Source: an uncultured Clostridia bacterium
GTDB taxonomy: Bacteria > Bacillota > Clostridia > Christensenellales > Borkfalkiaceae
Length of the DNA stretch: 14,815 nt
Assembly: GCA_945834965.1 (NCBI GenBank)
Contig: CAMAHZ010000009.1
Coordinates: 1-14,815, forward strand
Reading direction: 5' to 3'
Below the pieces are notes generated by a model. That model was not told the origin of the DNA, did no database searches, and saw nothing but the letters and a program-made list of their open reading frames with translations. The position numbers were made by a program, and so were the translations under genes. This document shows, piece after piece, positions 6,423 to 12,399 of the stretch (position 1 is its first letter; every line of letters starts with the position of its first letter).

Positions 6423-7799
6423 TTACTTTCTGTCCTTGATGGGGACGTATTCCCTTCTGGGCTGAACGCATTGATATGCAGGGCGGATAATCTTTCCGCC
6501 GTTCGTCAGCTCTTCTATGCGGTGCGCCGACCAACCTGCAATACGAGAGATTGCAAAGAGCGGCGTATACAGGCTTTGGGGCAGGTTCAACATTGAATAT
6601 ACGAACCCTGAATAGAAGTCGACGTTGGGCGAAATAGGCTTGTTTAAATGCTTTTTCTGCGCAAGCAACTCACCTGCAACCGTGGCAACGTTATTGTACA
6701 GCTCGAATTCCGATTCCTTGCCCTTTTCAACGGCAAGCTTGCCTGCGTACAGCTTTAAAACTTCCATACGGGGGTCGGATACGGTGTACACGGCGTGTCC
6801 CATTCCGTAGACCAAACCCGTCCTGTCAAACGCTTCCTTGTTGATTATCTTAGTAACGTAATCGGTAACCGAAGGCAGCGACCAGTCGGAAAGGTTTTCC
6901 TTGATATTTTCCATCATCTGGCAAACCTTAATGTTTGCACCGCCGTGCAGGGGACCCTTTAACGAGCCGAGCGACGCCGCAACGGAAGAGTAGGTGTCCG
7001 TACCCGTAGAAGTGGAAAGGTGGGTGGTAAAGGTAGAAGCGTTACCGCCGCCGTGGTCCGCGTGCAAGATAAGGCATATATCCAAAACCTTAGCTTCCAA
7101 GTCGGTGAATGCGTTGTCCTTACGCAAAACGTGCAAGATGTTCTGCGCGGTGGAGTAGCTTGCAACGGGCTTGTGGATATACATAGAGCCGTCGTTGGTG
7201 TTGTAGTACTTATAAACCCTGTGCGAATAAGCCGCAATCATAGGGAACTGTGCAATTAGCTGCAAGCTCTGCCTGAGTACGTTGCTGACCATAACGTTGT
7301 CGGGGTCAGGGTCGTAGCTGTACAAATTAAGCACGCAACGGGCAAGCATATTCATCATATCCTTGCAGGGCGATTTCATAATTACGTCTCGCACGAAGTT
7401 TCTGGGTAAAACCCTGAAATCGGCAAGCATACTCGTAAACGAATCTAATTGCTTTTTGGTGGGTAAATAACCGAATAAGAGCAGGTAAACCGTCTCTTCA
7501 AAGCCGAAGCGGTTCTCGCTCTCGCAGTTTGCAATCAAGTCCTTAACGTTATAACCGCGGTAGCACAAAACGCCGGGTACGGGCGTTCTCACGCCGTCTA
7601 CGTTAGCCCAGCCGGTTACTTCGCTTATTTCGGTAAGCCCACACATAACGCCTTTGCCGTTCTTATCGCGTAAGCCCCTTTTAACGTCGTACTTTTCGTA
7701 CAACTCGGGTTCGATAATATCGGTTTTAACCAACTCTGCCGCCATACGCGACATAGTGTGGGAATACTTGACGATTAGGTTAATCTCATTAAAATCCAA
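6423..7799 (-). CDS. citrate synthase
   Basis: This 458-aa protein condenses acetyl-CoA and oxaloacetate to citrate. In an anaerobe its usual role is an incomplete TCA branch towards 2-oxoglutarate and glutamate. The catalytic triad is visible: His285 in GPLHGGAN, His335 in GMGHAVY, and Asp394 in NVDFYSG. Also present are HADHGGGN at 246-253, SDPR (Arg344) and a C-terminal SRIAGWSAHRIEE block. The start is the rare codon TTG at 7797-7799. GGAAG lies 7 nt upstream (7807-7811 on the plus strand), whereas the next in-frame ATG (residue 16) has no ribosome binding site. The gene is monocistronic, with its own promoter at 7829-7858 and a shared terminator. A 2-methylcitrate synthase activity cannot be excluded from sequence, but no prp gene is nearby. 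Confidence 0.93.
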   Translation of the reverse strand: MDFNEINLIVKYSHTMSRMAAELVKTDIIEPELYEKYDVKRGLRDKNGKGVMCGLTEISEVTGWANVDGVRTPVPGVLCYRGYNVKDLIANCESENRFGFEETVYLLLFGYLPTKKQLDSFTSMLADFRVLPRNFVRDVIMKSPCKDMMNMLARCVLNLYSYDPDPDNVMVSNVLRQSLQLIAQFPMIAAYSHRVYKYYNTNDGSMYIHKPVASYSTAQNILHVLRKDNAFTDLEAKVLDICLILHADHGGGNASTFTTHLSTSTGTDTYSSVAASLGSLKGPLHGGANIKVCQMMENIKENLSDWSLPSVTDYVTKIINKEAFDRTGLVYGMGHAVYTVSDPRMEVLKLYAGKLAVEKGKESEFELYNNVATVAGELLAQKKHLNKPISPNVDFYSGFVYSMLNLPQSLYTPLFAISRIAGWSAHRIEELTNGGKIIRPAYQCVQPRREYVPIKDRK

Positions 7800-7828
7800 A
7801 ATATCACTTCCGATTAATTAATAAAAGT

Positions 7829-7858
7829 ATTTTACCATTATTTTTAGCCCTTTGTCAA
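7829..7858 (-). promoter_or_regulatory. sigma-A-type promoter of citrate synthase
   Basis: On the minus strand a perfect TTGACA (plus 7853-7858) is followed after 18 nt by TAAAAT (plus 7829-7834). A TG one base upstream of the -10 gives an extended element. The expected leader is about 20-25 nt, just enough for the GGAAG ribosome binding site. Confidence 0.78.
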
Positions 7859-7889
7859 TGAGTTTTTTATAATGCAAGGTAAAATATGG

Positions 7890-7905
7890 GTGAATAATAT
7901 TTCAC
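7890..7905. repeat. inverted repeat GTGAA-N6-TTCAC
   Basis: A 5-bp inverted repeat lies between the divergent citrate synthase and sigma-operon promoters. It is followed directly by a TATAAT-like hexamer (7913-7918) without a good -35. It resembles the repeat at 1306-1318 in its GTGAA/TTCAC arms but has different spacing. It may be an operator. Confidence 0.25.
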
Positions 7906-7981
7906 TGTGATGTATAATTATTAAAAACATAATTGCAACAATTTCATTTTCTGCCTACAAAATGAGCTGAAGAATTTAGCC

Positions 7982-8010
7982 TTGACAAAATTTTTCGGTT
8001 ATACTAAAAT
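7982..8010 (+). promoter_or_regulatory. sigma-A-type promoter of the partner-switching operon
   Basis: TTGACA (7982-7987) is followed after 17 nt by TAAAAT (8005-8010). This predicts housekeeping transcription starting near 8017 and a leader of about 58 nt. No clear SigB (GTTTAA/GGGTAT) or SigF-type promoter was found upstream, so self-activation by the encoded sigma is not evident. Confidence 0.72.
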
Positions 8011-8074
8011 AAATATAGTTTCAAACGCATAAAAAAAGTTTATACAATAGATATACGGAAATAGGAGAATTAAA

Positions 8075-8383
8075 ATGCAACAGGTTAAATTGTTATCCGC
8101 AGACGAAAGGTTATTATTCGCGTTGAGCGGAGAGATTGACAGCGCAACGAGCGAAGATTTCTACGCCGAAGTTTATGCGGCTTACACGCACGATAAAAAG
8201 GATATCGTGTTCGACTGTTCGGGCTTAAACTTTATCGACAGCACCACGCTGGGAACTTTCGTAAAATTGTATAAAATGGTCAAGGCGGACGGCAACGGCT
8301 TTAAGCTTACTAAAGTTTGCCCCAGAATAAAAAAACTATTTGAAATCTGCGCCCTTGATAAGCTTATGGAGATTGAGTCATGA
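8075..8383 (+). CDS. STAS-domain anti-sigma factor antagonist (RsbV/SpoIIAA-like)
   Basis: This 102-aa protein consists of a single STAS domain. The markers are LSGEIDSATSEDF (17-29), DIVFDCSGLNFIDSTTLG (43-60) and a C-terminal KLFEICALDKLMEI helix. Ser56 in the DSTTLG loop matches the serine phosphorylated in SpoIIAA (Ser58) and RsbV. In this family the unphosphorylated protein binds the anti-sigma kinase and frees sigma; phosphorylation blocks it. AGGAG at 8063-8067 lies 7 nt before the ATG. The stop overlaps the next start by 4 nt (ATGA), which favours matched synthesis with the anti-sigma protein. It is the first gene of a four-gene operon with rsbV-rsbW-sigB / spoIIAA-AB-AC order. Confidence 0.9.
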   Translation: MQQVKLLSADERLLFALSGEIDSATSEDFYAEVYAAYTHDKKDIVFDCSGLNFIDSTTLGTFVKLYKMVKADGNGFKLTKVCPRIKKLFEICALDKLMEIES

Positions 8384-8727
8384 AAACGTTCACGGTAAAA
8401 TTCTGCCTTGCCGACAGTGAATTTATGACGGCGGTACGCTTAACCGTCGGTGCGGTTTGCGCCGTTGCGGACGTGGATATCGACGTGACCGAAGATATGA
8501 AGGTGTGCGTAAACGAAAGCTGTCTGTATTTAAAGGATTGCGGCTATAAGGACGTATCCGTTCAGCTTAGCTGCGACGGCGGCGTAGTTGCAACCGTCTG
8601 CGGTGAAGGCGGTACTCCTAAAGAAAACGAAAATCAATTCTCGCTTGCATTAATTTCCGCACTCGTTTCATCTTGCGAAATCGAAAGAGCAGAAGGCGTA
8701 GTTAATAAATTGACCTTAAAGATATGA
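8380..8727 (+). CDS. RsbW/SpoIIAB-like anti-sigma factor with degenerate ATP site
   Basis: This 115-aa protein aligns with the N-terminal half of RsbW-type GHKL anti-sigma kinases. RLTVG (20-24) and the helix EDMKVCVNES (38-47) match the EDIKVAVSEA block of the family. The N-box Asn that holds Mg-ATP is Tyr50, the usual His is Cys54, and no D-x-G-x-G or G-x-G-L/M motif is visible in the second half. Position and N-terminal similarity argue for sigma binding; the missing residues argue against normal kinase activity. The family norm is about 140-160 aa, so it is short. GGAG at 8368-8371 precedes the ATG. It overlaps both neighbours by 4 nt. The function as an anti-sigma factor is inferred from context more than from motifs. 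Confidence 0.72.
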   Translation: MKTFTVKFCLADSEFMTAVRLTVGAVCAVADVDIDVTEDMKVCVNESCLYLKDCGYKDVSVQLSCDGGVVATVCGEGGTPKENENQFSLALISALVSSCEIERAEGVVNKLTLKI

Positions 8728-9452
8728 CGAACGAACAGGCAGAAGAGCTGTTCCGCACCTATAAAAAGACGGGTGATATAGCGATAAGGAATAAGCTCGT
8801 AGAAAACTATATGTACGTTGCCGAAATACTTGCAAAGAAGTATTCGGGCAAGGGCGTCGAGTACGACGATTTATTGCAAATCGCGTCCGAAGCCTTGGTT
8901 TCGGGCGTCGAAAAATACGACCCCGATATGGGCAACCTGTTCACCACGTACATAACCCCTACGATAACGGGCATAATCCGCAACTATTTCCGCGATTATT
9001 CCCGCCTTGTCCGCTTGCCAAGAAAGCTGAACGAGCTGAATATAAAGATTAAAGGGGTAATAAATCAGTATTACCAACAAAACGGCGTAAAGCCCACGGT
9101 CAGGCAGATTGCCGCGACTTTGGGCGAGAGAGAAGAAGATATTATCGAAGCGATGGAATGTCATTCCCCCGTCAGCTTGGATTCAACCGTGAAAGGCGAA
9201 GATTCCGACGTGCCTTTATACGAAGTTATCGAAGGCGATAATTCTTCGTTTGAAAACTTTGAAAACGACGAATCGCTAAAGGCGGAAATTGCAAAACTTT
9301 TGCCCGTTGAACAGCAGGTTATTTCAATGCGTTACGGGCAGGGGCTCTCGCAGTCGGAAGTGGGAAAAAAACTCGGCGTAAGCCAGATGACCGTGTGCCG
9401 TATCGAGAGCAAATCAATAGAAAAGTTAAGGGCGGCGTTGAAAAATGATTGA
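8724..9452 (+). CDS. alternative sigma factor, SigB/SigF/SigG family
   Basis: This 242-aa group 3 sigma-70 factor has recognisable regions in order. Region 2 (about 21-92) includes NKLVENYMYVAEILAKKY, DDLLQIASEALVSGVEKYDP and FTTYITPTITGIIRNYFRD. Region 3 (about 96-175) includes LPRKLNEL, PTVRQIAATLG and SLDSTV. Region 4 (about 188-238) includes LPVEQQVISMRY and the helix-turn-helix QSEVGKKLGVSQMTVCRIE. The NYFRD and LPRKL sequences and the gene order place it with partner-switch-controlled sigmas rather than ECF or housekeeping factors. It may run a stress or envelope response or a sporulation-derived programme; sequence alone does not decide. The ATG overlaps the preceding stop by 4 nt and has no strong ribosome binding site, consistent with coupling. 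The next gene starts within its last 8 nt. Confidence 0.9.
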   Translation: MTNEQAEELFRTYKKTGDIAIRNKLVENYMYVAEILAKKYSGKGVEYDDLLQIASEALVSGVEKYDPDMGNLFTTYITPTITGIIRNYFRDYSRLVRLPRKLNELNIKIKGVINQYYQQNGVKPTVRQIAATLGEREEDIIEAMECHSPVSLDSTVKGEDSDVPLYEVIEGDNSSFENFENDESLKAEIAKLLPVEQQVISMRYGQGLSQSEVGKKLGVSQMTVCRIESKSIEKLRAALKND

Positions 9453-9813
9453 TTTTGTCGTATACGGAATTGATGAAATGAACGGCGAACTCAACAGGTT
9501 TGTAGATTATCTGCATACCGCCGACGTCGACGACGACGCCGTTTTCTATTCAAGGCTCGTCTCGTGCGAGCTGATAACCAACGTCTTGCGCCATTGTAGC
9601 GGCGCGGCGCAGTTTTGTGCAGAGCTGACGGAAGGCGGTGTAAAAATAACCGTGTGTGCGTCTGCGCCTTCGGGCAGAATTGCAATACCCGCCCTGCCCG
9701 ACGTGCTTGCGGAGAGCGGTAGGGGGCTTTATATCGTAAACGAAGTGTCGGGCGGAAACGTCTTTATCAACGGCGGAAACGTTACGGTAGTTATTAAGAG
9801 AGAAGTAAAATAA
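9445..9813 (+). CDS. second GHKL/HATPase_c_2 anti-sigma-type kinase
   Basis: This 122-aa HATPase of the short, RsbW-like type keeps a good N-box, CELITNVLRHC (41-51, with Glu42, Asn46 and His50), and a G2-like SGRGLYIVNEVSGG (91-104). The Asp of the D-x-G-x-G box is not obvious; the segment reads VCASAPSG at 70-77. The N-box resembles that of actinobacterial-style SELVTN...RH anti-sigma kinases. It overlaps the sigma stop by 8 nt and closes the operon before a strong terminator. In the B. subtilis sigB operon this place is taken by the phosphatase RsbX, so a second kinase here is unusual. It may phosphorylate the STAS protein, bind sigma, or answer to another STAS protein. Confidence 0.8.
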   Translation: MIDFVVYGIDEMNGELNRFVDYLHTADVDDDAVFYSRLVSCELITNVLRHCSGAAQFCAELTEGGVKITVCASAPSGRIAIPALPDVLAESGRGLYIVNEVSGGNVFINGGNVTVVIKREVK

Positions 9814-9820
9814 AAAGCGT

Positions 9821-9852
9821 AGAGAGATTGTAATAATCTCTCTTATTTTTTT
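9821..9852 (+). terminator. terminator of the sigma operon
   Basis: A 9-bp perfect stem, AGAGAGATT/AATCTCTCT (9821-9829 and 9835-9843), has loop GTAAT and is followed by TA and seven T residues (9846-9852). It starts 8 nt after the last stop codon of the operon. Confidence 0.92.
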
Positions 9853-9875
9853 GACCGAACTAAAATAATGGTACG

Positions 9876-9908
9876 AAAAAAGCGACGGAAGTAATTTTCC
9901 GTCGCTTT
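9876..9908 (-). terminator. terminator of the membrane-protein gene
   Basis: AAAGCGACGGAA (9879-9890) pairs with TTCCGTCGCTTT (9897-9908) across a 6-nt loop. On the minus strand the stem is followed by a T tract (plus-strand A run at 9876-9881). It lies just downstream of the minus-strand stop near 9928. Confidence 0.9.
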
Positions 9909-9927
9909 AAAGTTTTAAGCTATTTTA

Positions 9928-11715
9928 TTAGTCCTTGCCGATTTCTCTATAGATTTTTGCAAGCAAGCTGTCAGAGCATAAATCGCGCATTCTGTTGATG
10001 TGAACGAATACTGCAGGGAAGAAGTCCGCGTTGTTTTCGTTGAGCTTGTAAACGGGGATAGAGCTGAATTTGCCCACGTTCCTATTGACGAATACGTCAA
10101 AGAATTGCGCTCTCTCTTCGTCGGTAAGCTTGTCGATGAAGGGGTCGATACTCTTCTTTTCTTCCTTAGCCTTTTCGCTTTCAATCGTATCGCCAAATAA
10201 ATTAACGGCGGGGGTGGGTTCAACCGTTTCAACTTCTTCAACCGTCTCGGTTTCAGCAGTGGGCTGAGCTTCTTCAACTTCTTCAACTTCCGCAACGGGC
10301 TGAACTTCTTCAGCTTGAGCAGCTTCAACGACTTCAGCTTCCGCAACGGGTTCAACGACTTCTGCAGGCGTCTCTTCTTCAACTTCGTCAATCGTCTCTG
10401 CGTCGAGAATGGAGAGCTGTTCGCCAACGCTTTCGGTGGGTTCGGTTTCAACGCTTTCAGCTACGGGTTGAGCAGCGGCTACGGGTTCGTCGCCGAACAT
10501 ATTAGTCTGCTGAGCTTCTTCAACGGGCTGTTCAAGACCTTCTTCGTCGTTGTTTTCAGCAAGGCTCTCGTCCTGAATGACAATCTTTTCGTTTTTGAAA
10601 ATCTCGTACTGAGCAGCCTTGTAAGCCTTAACCTTAGACTTGCCTACGCAGTATCTAACGATTTCAACGATAAACGCAAGTAAAACGAGTATAGCGCTAA
10701 GGTAGATATAAATACCGACCTTGCCAAAGCCTTCTAACACGAACGAGAGAACGACGCAAGCGGCTATCAAGAGAATGATTAACGAGTATCTGATTGCCGC
10801 AACCACGAACCAGCCCTTGTGGGGGTTAGGCTCGCCGTTCTTTCTCGTCTTATTGCCTGCGATAAGACCGATATAATCGATTATTACGCTTAAGGTAACA
10901 ATTGCAGGTACGATAATATACGCAAGCTGACGGATAAACATTGCCGTCTGCGTAGCAGGGTTGGCAAATGAGAGCGTTCCGTTGCAGAGATTTTGGATAA
11001 AGAATACGAAATAGAATCCGCTTGCGTTTACATCTATAAAGGTTGCGCCTTGTGCGCCTATCAAACCTGCAAGTGCATTTAAGGGCGATTCGAGTACGGG
11101 GATAAACGCAACGATATCGAACAAGGTGAATAAGGTCAACGTTGCGAGCAGGAAGATGATAAACTTAGCAACGCCGAGACCGCCCTTGTACTTAATGGAT
11201 TGCGCACTCATTACGAGAGCAATCACGCCCAAGGGGATAAGTAACGCCCAGTCCTGCCAGGTGCCTGCAAAGTAGAGCATTTCAAAGATTACGTACGCGC
11301 TTATAAAGTTGAACGCGATAAATTCAGCGGCGAAAGCACACCTTAAATTCGTGCTCTTTTTCGCTTTACCAGCAATAACGGGTATAAGCATAATAAGCGC
11401 AAGCAGGGTAGCTACCATAATGCCTAAATAAATTACGCTCTGCGCTGTAGGCACTAAACCGGAAATGAAGAACGTGCCGTAAGCCGATGCAGGTATTTCC
11501 ACGCCAAAGAGCTTAACGATGGGCGCAACAGCCGCAAGCAGTATCTGAATGAACATTTTTCCGTAGAAAATGGGAACGAACAGAGCGGCTAAAAGGCTTA
11601 CAAGCGCCAGCGTATAGGAAAGTATGATAAAGAGCTTACCGGGTTTTTTTGCCGTCGTTTCGGGCTGAACTGCCGTTTCTTCTACTGCGGGCAAAGTTTT
11701 TTCTTTTCCTTTCAT
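9928..11715 (-). CDS. multi-pass membrane protein with acidic low-complexity linker and small C-terminal domain
   Basis: The function of this 595-aa protein is not recognised. After a short polar N-terminus, about eight to ten hydrophobic segments span residues 28-356 (the clearest at about 28-50, 90-115, 127-148, 183-206, 263-287, 304-326 and 333-356). A cytoplasm-like tail then carries a Glu/Val/Pro/Ala-rich linker (about 388-520). NMFGD (405-409) and NLFGD (505-509) bracket its core. The end (about 523-595) looks like a compact domain with KLTDEERAQFFDVFV, a Pro-Val-Tyr segment, ADFFPAVFVHINRMRD and LLAKIYREIG. From memory, similar endings occur on other membrane proteins of uncultured Clostridia. 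GGAG precedes the ATG by 10 nt. It has its own promoter at 11813-11841 and terminator at 9876-9908. Plausible roles are scaffold, sensor or envelope assembly, without direct evidence. Confidence 0.85.
   Translation of the reverse strand: MKGKEKTLPAVEETAVQPETTAKKPGKLFIILSYTLALVSLLAALFVPIFYGKMFIQILLAAVAPIVKLFGVEIPASAYGTFFISGLVPTAQSVIYLGIMVATLLALIMLIPVIAGKAKKSTNLRCAFAAEFIAFNFISAYVIFEMLYFAGTWQDWALLIPLGVIALVMSAQSIKYKGGLGVAKFIIFLLATLTLFTLFDIVAFIPVLESPLNALAGLIGAQGATFIDVNASGFYFVFFIQNLCNGTLSFANPATQTAMFIRQLAYIIVPAIVTLSVIIDYIGLIAGNKTRKNGEPNPHKGWFVVAAIRYSLIILLIAACVVLSFVLEGFGKVGIYIYLSAILVLLAFIVEIVRYCVGKSKVKAYKAAQYEIFKNEKIVIQDESLAENNDEEGLEQPVEEAQQTNMFGDEPVAAAQPVAESVETEPTESVGEQLSILDAETIDEVEEETPAEVVEPVAEAEVVEAAQAEEVQPVAEVEEVEEAQPTAETETVEEVETVEPTPAVNLFGDTIESEKAKEEKKSIDPFIDKLTDEERAQFFDVFVNRNVGKFSSIPVYKLNENNADFFPAVFVHINRMRDLCSDSLLAKIYREIGKD
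10216..10488 (-). repeat. low-complexity tract encoding the Glu/Val/Pro/Ala linker
   Basis: The DNA repeats imperfect units of the kind GAAGTTGAAGAAG/GCTGAAG on the minus strand, giving residues of about 410-500 rich in EV, EE, AE and PVAE. It is an internal coding repeat of the membrane-protein gene, prone to slippage, and not a mobile element. It also produces long spurious open frames on both strands. Confidence 0.8.
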
Positions 11716-11804
11716 TGCTTAAAATCTCCGTATCAAAATCGACGTACCGCTACCTGAAAAATTTGGCAGCGCATACAGTTAATATACGATATAATTTTAT
11801 TAAC

Positions 11805-11818
11805 TATACTATAGTATA
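11805..11818. promoter_or_regulatory. 14-bp perfect palindrome TATACTATAGTATA, possible operator
   Basis: The palindrome covers the minus-strand -10 hexamer (11813-11818) of the membrane-protein promoter. A dimeric regulator bound here would block RNA polymerase. The divergently encoded HTH protein is a candidate, but this is inference. TA-rich palindromes over a -10 also arise by chance because the -10 itself is TA-rich. Confidence 0.4.
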
Positions 11819-11841
11819 ATACTTAAGTGCGGCTATGTCAA
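11813..11841 (-). promoter_or_regulatory. sigma-A-type promoter of the membrane-protein gene
   Basis: On the minus strand TTGACA (plus 11836-11841) is followed after exactly 17 nt by TATACT (plus 11813-11818), a near-consensus housekeeping promoter. The predicted leader is about 90 nt. Confidence 0.82.
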
Positions 11842-11950
11842 GCTTATGCGCAAATAAGTATTGTTTAATTTCAACTGCAAAGATAAAATATTTCCTGCAA
11901 AAAACCTGACCAAACCGCCTATCAAATAGGTAATTTTGTGGTTAAAAGGG

Positions 11951-11979
11951 TTGTAAAAGTCTCAAAATAAGTATATAAT
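11951..11979 (+). promoter_or_regulatory. sigma-A-type promoter of the HTH-peptidase operon
   Basis: TTGTAA (11951-11956) is followed after 17 nt by TATAAT (11974-11979). Transcription would begin near 11986, about 50 nt before the HTH gene start. Confidence 0.72.
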
Positions 11980-12036
11980 TAAGTTACTGAAAAAAGTAGA
12001 AAATCAAGTAACTTTTTAACTTTGTCGGGGTGTGTT

Positions 12037-12378
12037 ATGTCAAACTCGCAGAAAGAAACTTCGGGCGGAAGGCTTATAAATTCAACGGTAGATTGCGTCT
12101 GCAAAAGCAAGCCCGAGCTCTTTTTAAAGGAATTAAATAGCGCCGACTACGAAAAAGTCTTTTCCGACGAAGCGTTGGTTTCAAGCTGTATCAGCCTTTT
12201 TGAAAACGACTTAAACGTAAGCTTAGCTGCAGAAAAACTTTATATGCACCGCAACACCTTAATTTACAGAATTAAAAAGATAGAAAAACTAATCGGGCTG
12301 AACGTTTCAAAGTTTTCCGACGCTTTAAAATTTATCGTGCTTTTTAAGGCGTATAAAAACCTACGTATTAAGGGTTGA
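12037..12378 (+). CDS. stand-alone PucR-type helix-turn-helix protein
   Basis: This 113-aa protein has a C-terminal half that is a PucR/CdaR-family HTH_30 domain. The markers are FENDLNVSLAAEKLYMHRN and the recognition helix region HRNTLIYRIKKIEKLIGL, followed by a hydrophobic helix. Full-length family members carry a long N-terminal sensory region; here only about 50 residues precede the domain, so it cannot sense ligands the usual way. The start is ATG 12037, because GGGG (12027-12030) lies 6 nt upstream. The frame also opens at TTG 12022, which would place that site inside the gene. The peptidase gene follows after 21 nt in the same transcript. It may regulate this operon or the divergent membrane-protein gene, which is inference from location. 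Confidence 0.82.
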   Translation: MSNSQKETSGGRLINSTVDCVCKSKPELFLKELNSADYEKVFSDEALVSSCISLFENDLNVSLAAEKLYMHRNTLIYRIKKIEKLIGLNVSKFSDALKFIVLFKAYKNLRIKG

Positions 12379-12399
12379 CGGCTTTTAGGGATAATAAAA

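Larger units (their letters stand above)
11716..12036. other. divergent intergenic regulatory region
   Basis: These 321 nt contain no gene. They hold the minus-strand promoter of the membrane protein (11813-11841), with a 14-bp palindrome over its -10, and the plus-strand promoter of the HTH/peptidase operon (11951-11979). A short inverted repeat, CCTAT-CAA-ATAGG (11918-11930), lies between them. No RNA gene or riboswitch is recognised. Confidence 0.6.

Noticed and set aside
8724..9452. Assignment as sporulation SigF (spoIIAC)
   Set aside because: Gene order fits spoIIA, but the degenerate SpoIIAB-like protein, the extra HATPase and the lack of any other sporulation gene do not support a specific SigF call.
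9915..10683. Long frames rich in Lys/Leu/Pro (minus) or Ser/Phe/Val (plus) opposite or within the acidic linker
   Set aside because: They are frame shadows of the GAA/GTT-rich low-complexity DNA; the composition follows from the repeat, and the membrane-protein frame has start, promoter and terminator.
12022..12036. Upstream TTG start for the HTH protein
   Set aside because: GGGG at 12027-12030 is correctly spaced for ATG 12037.
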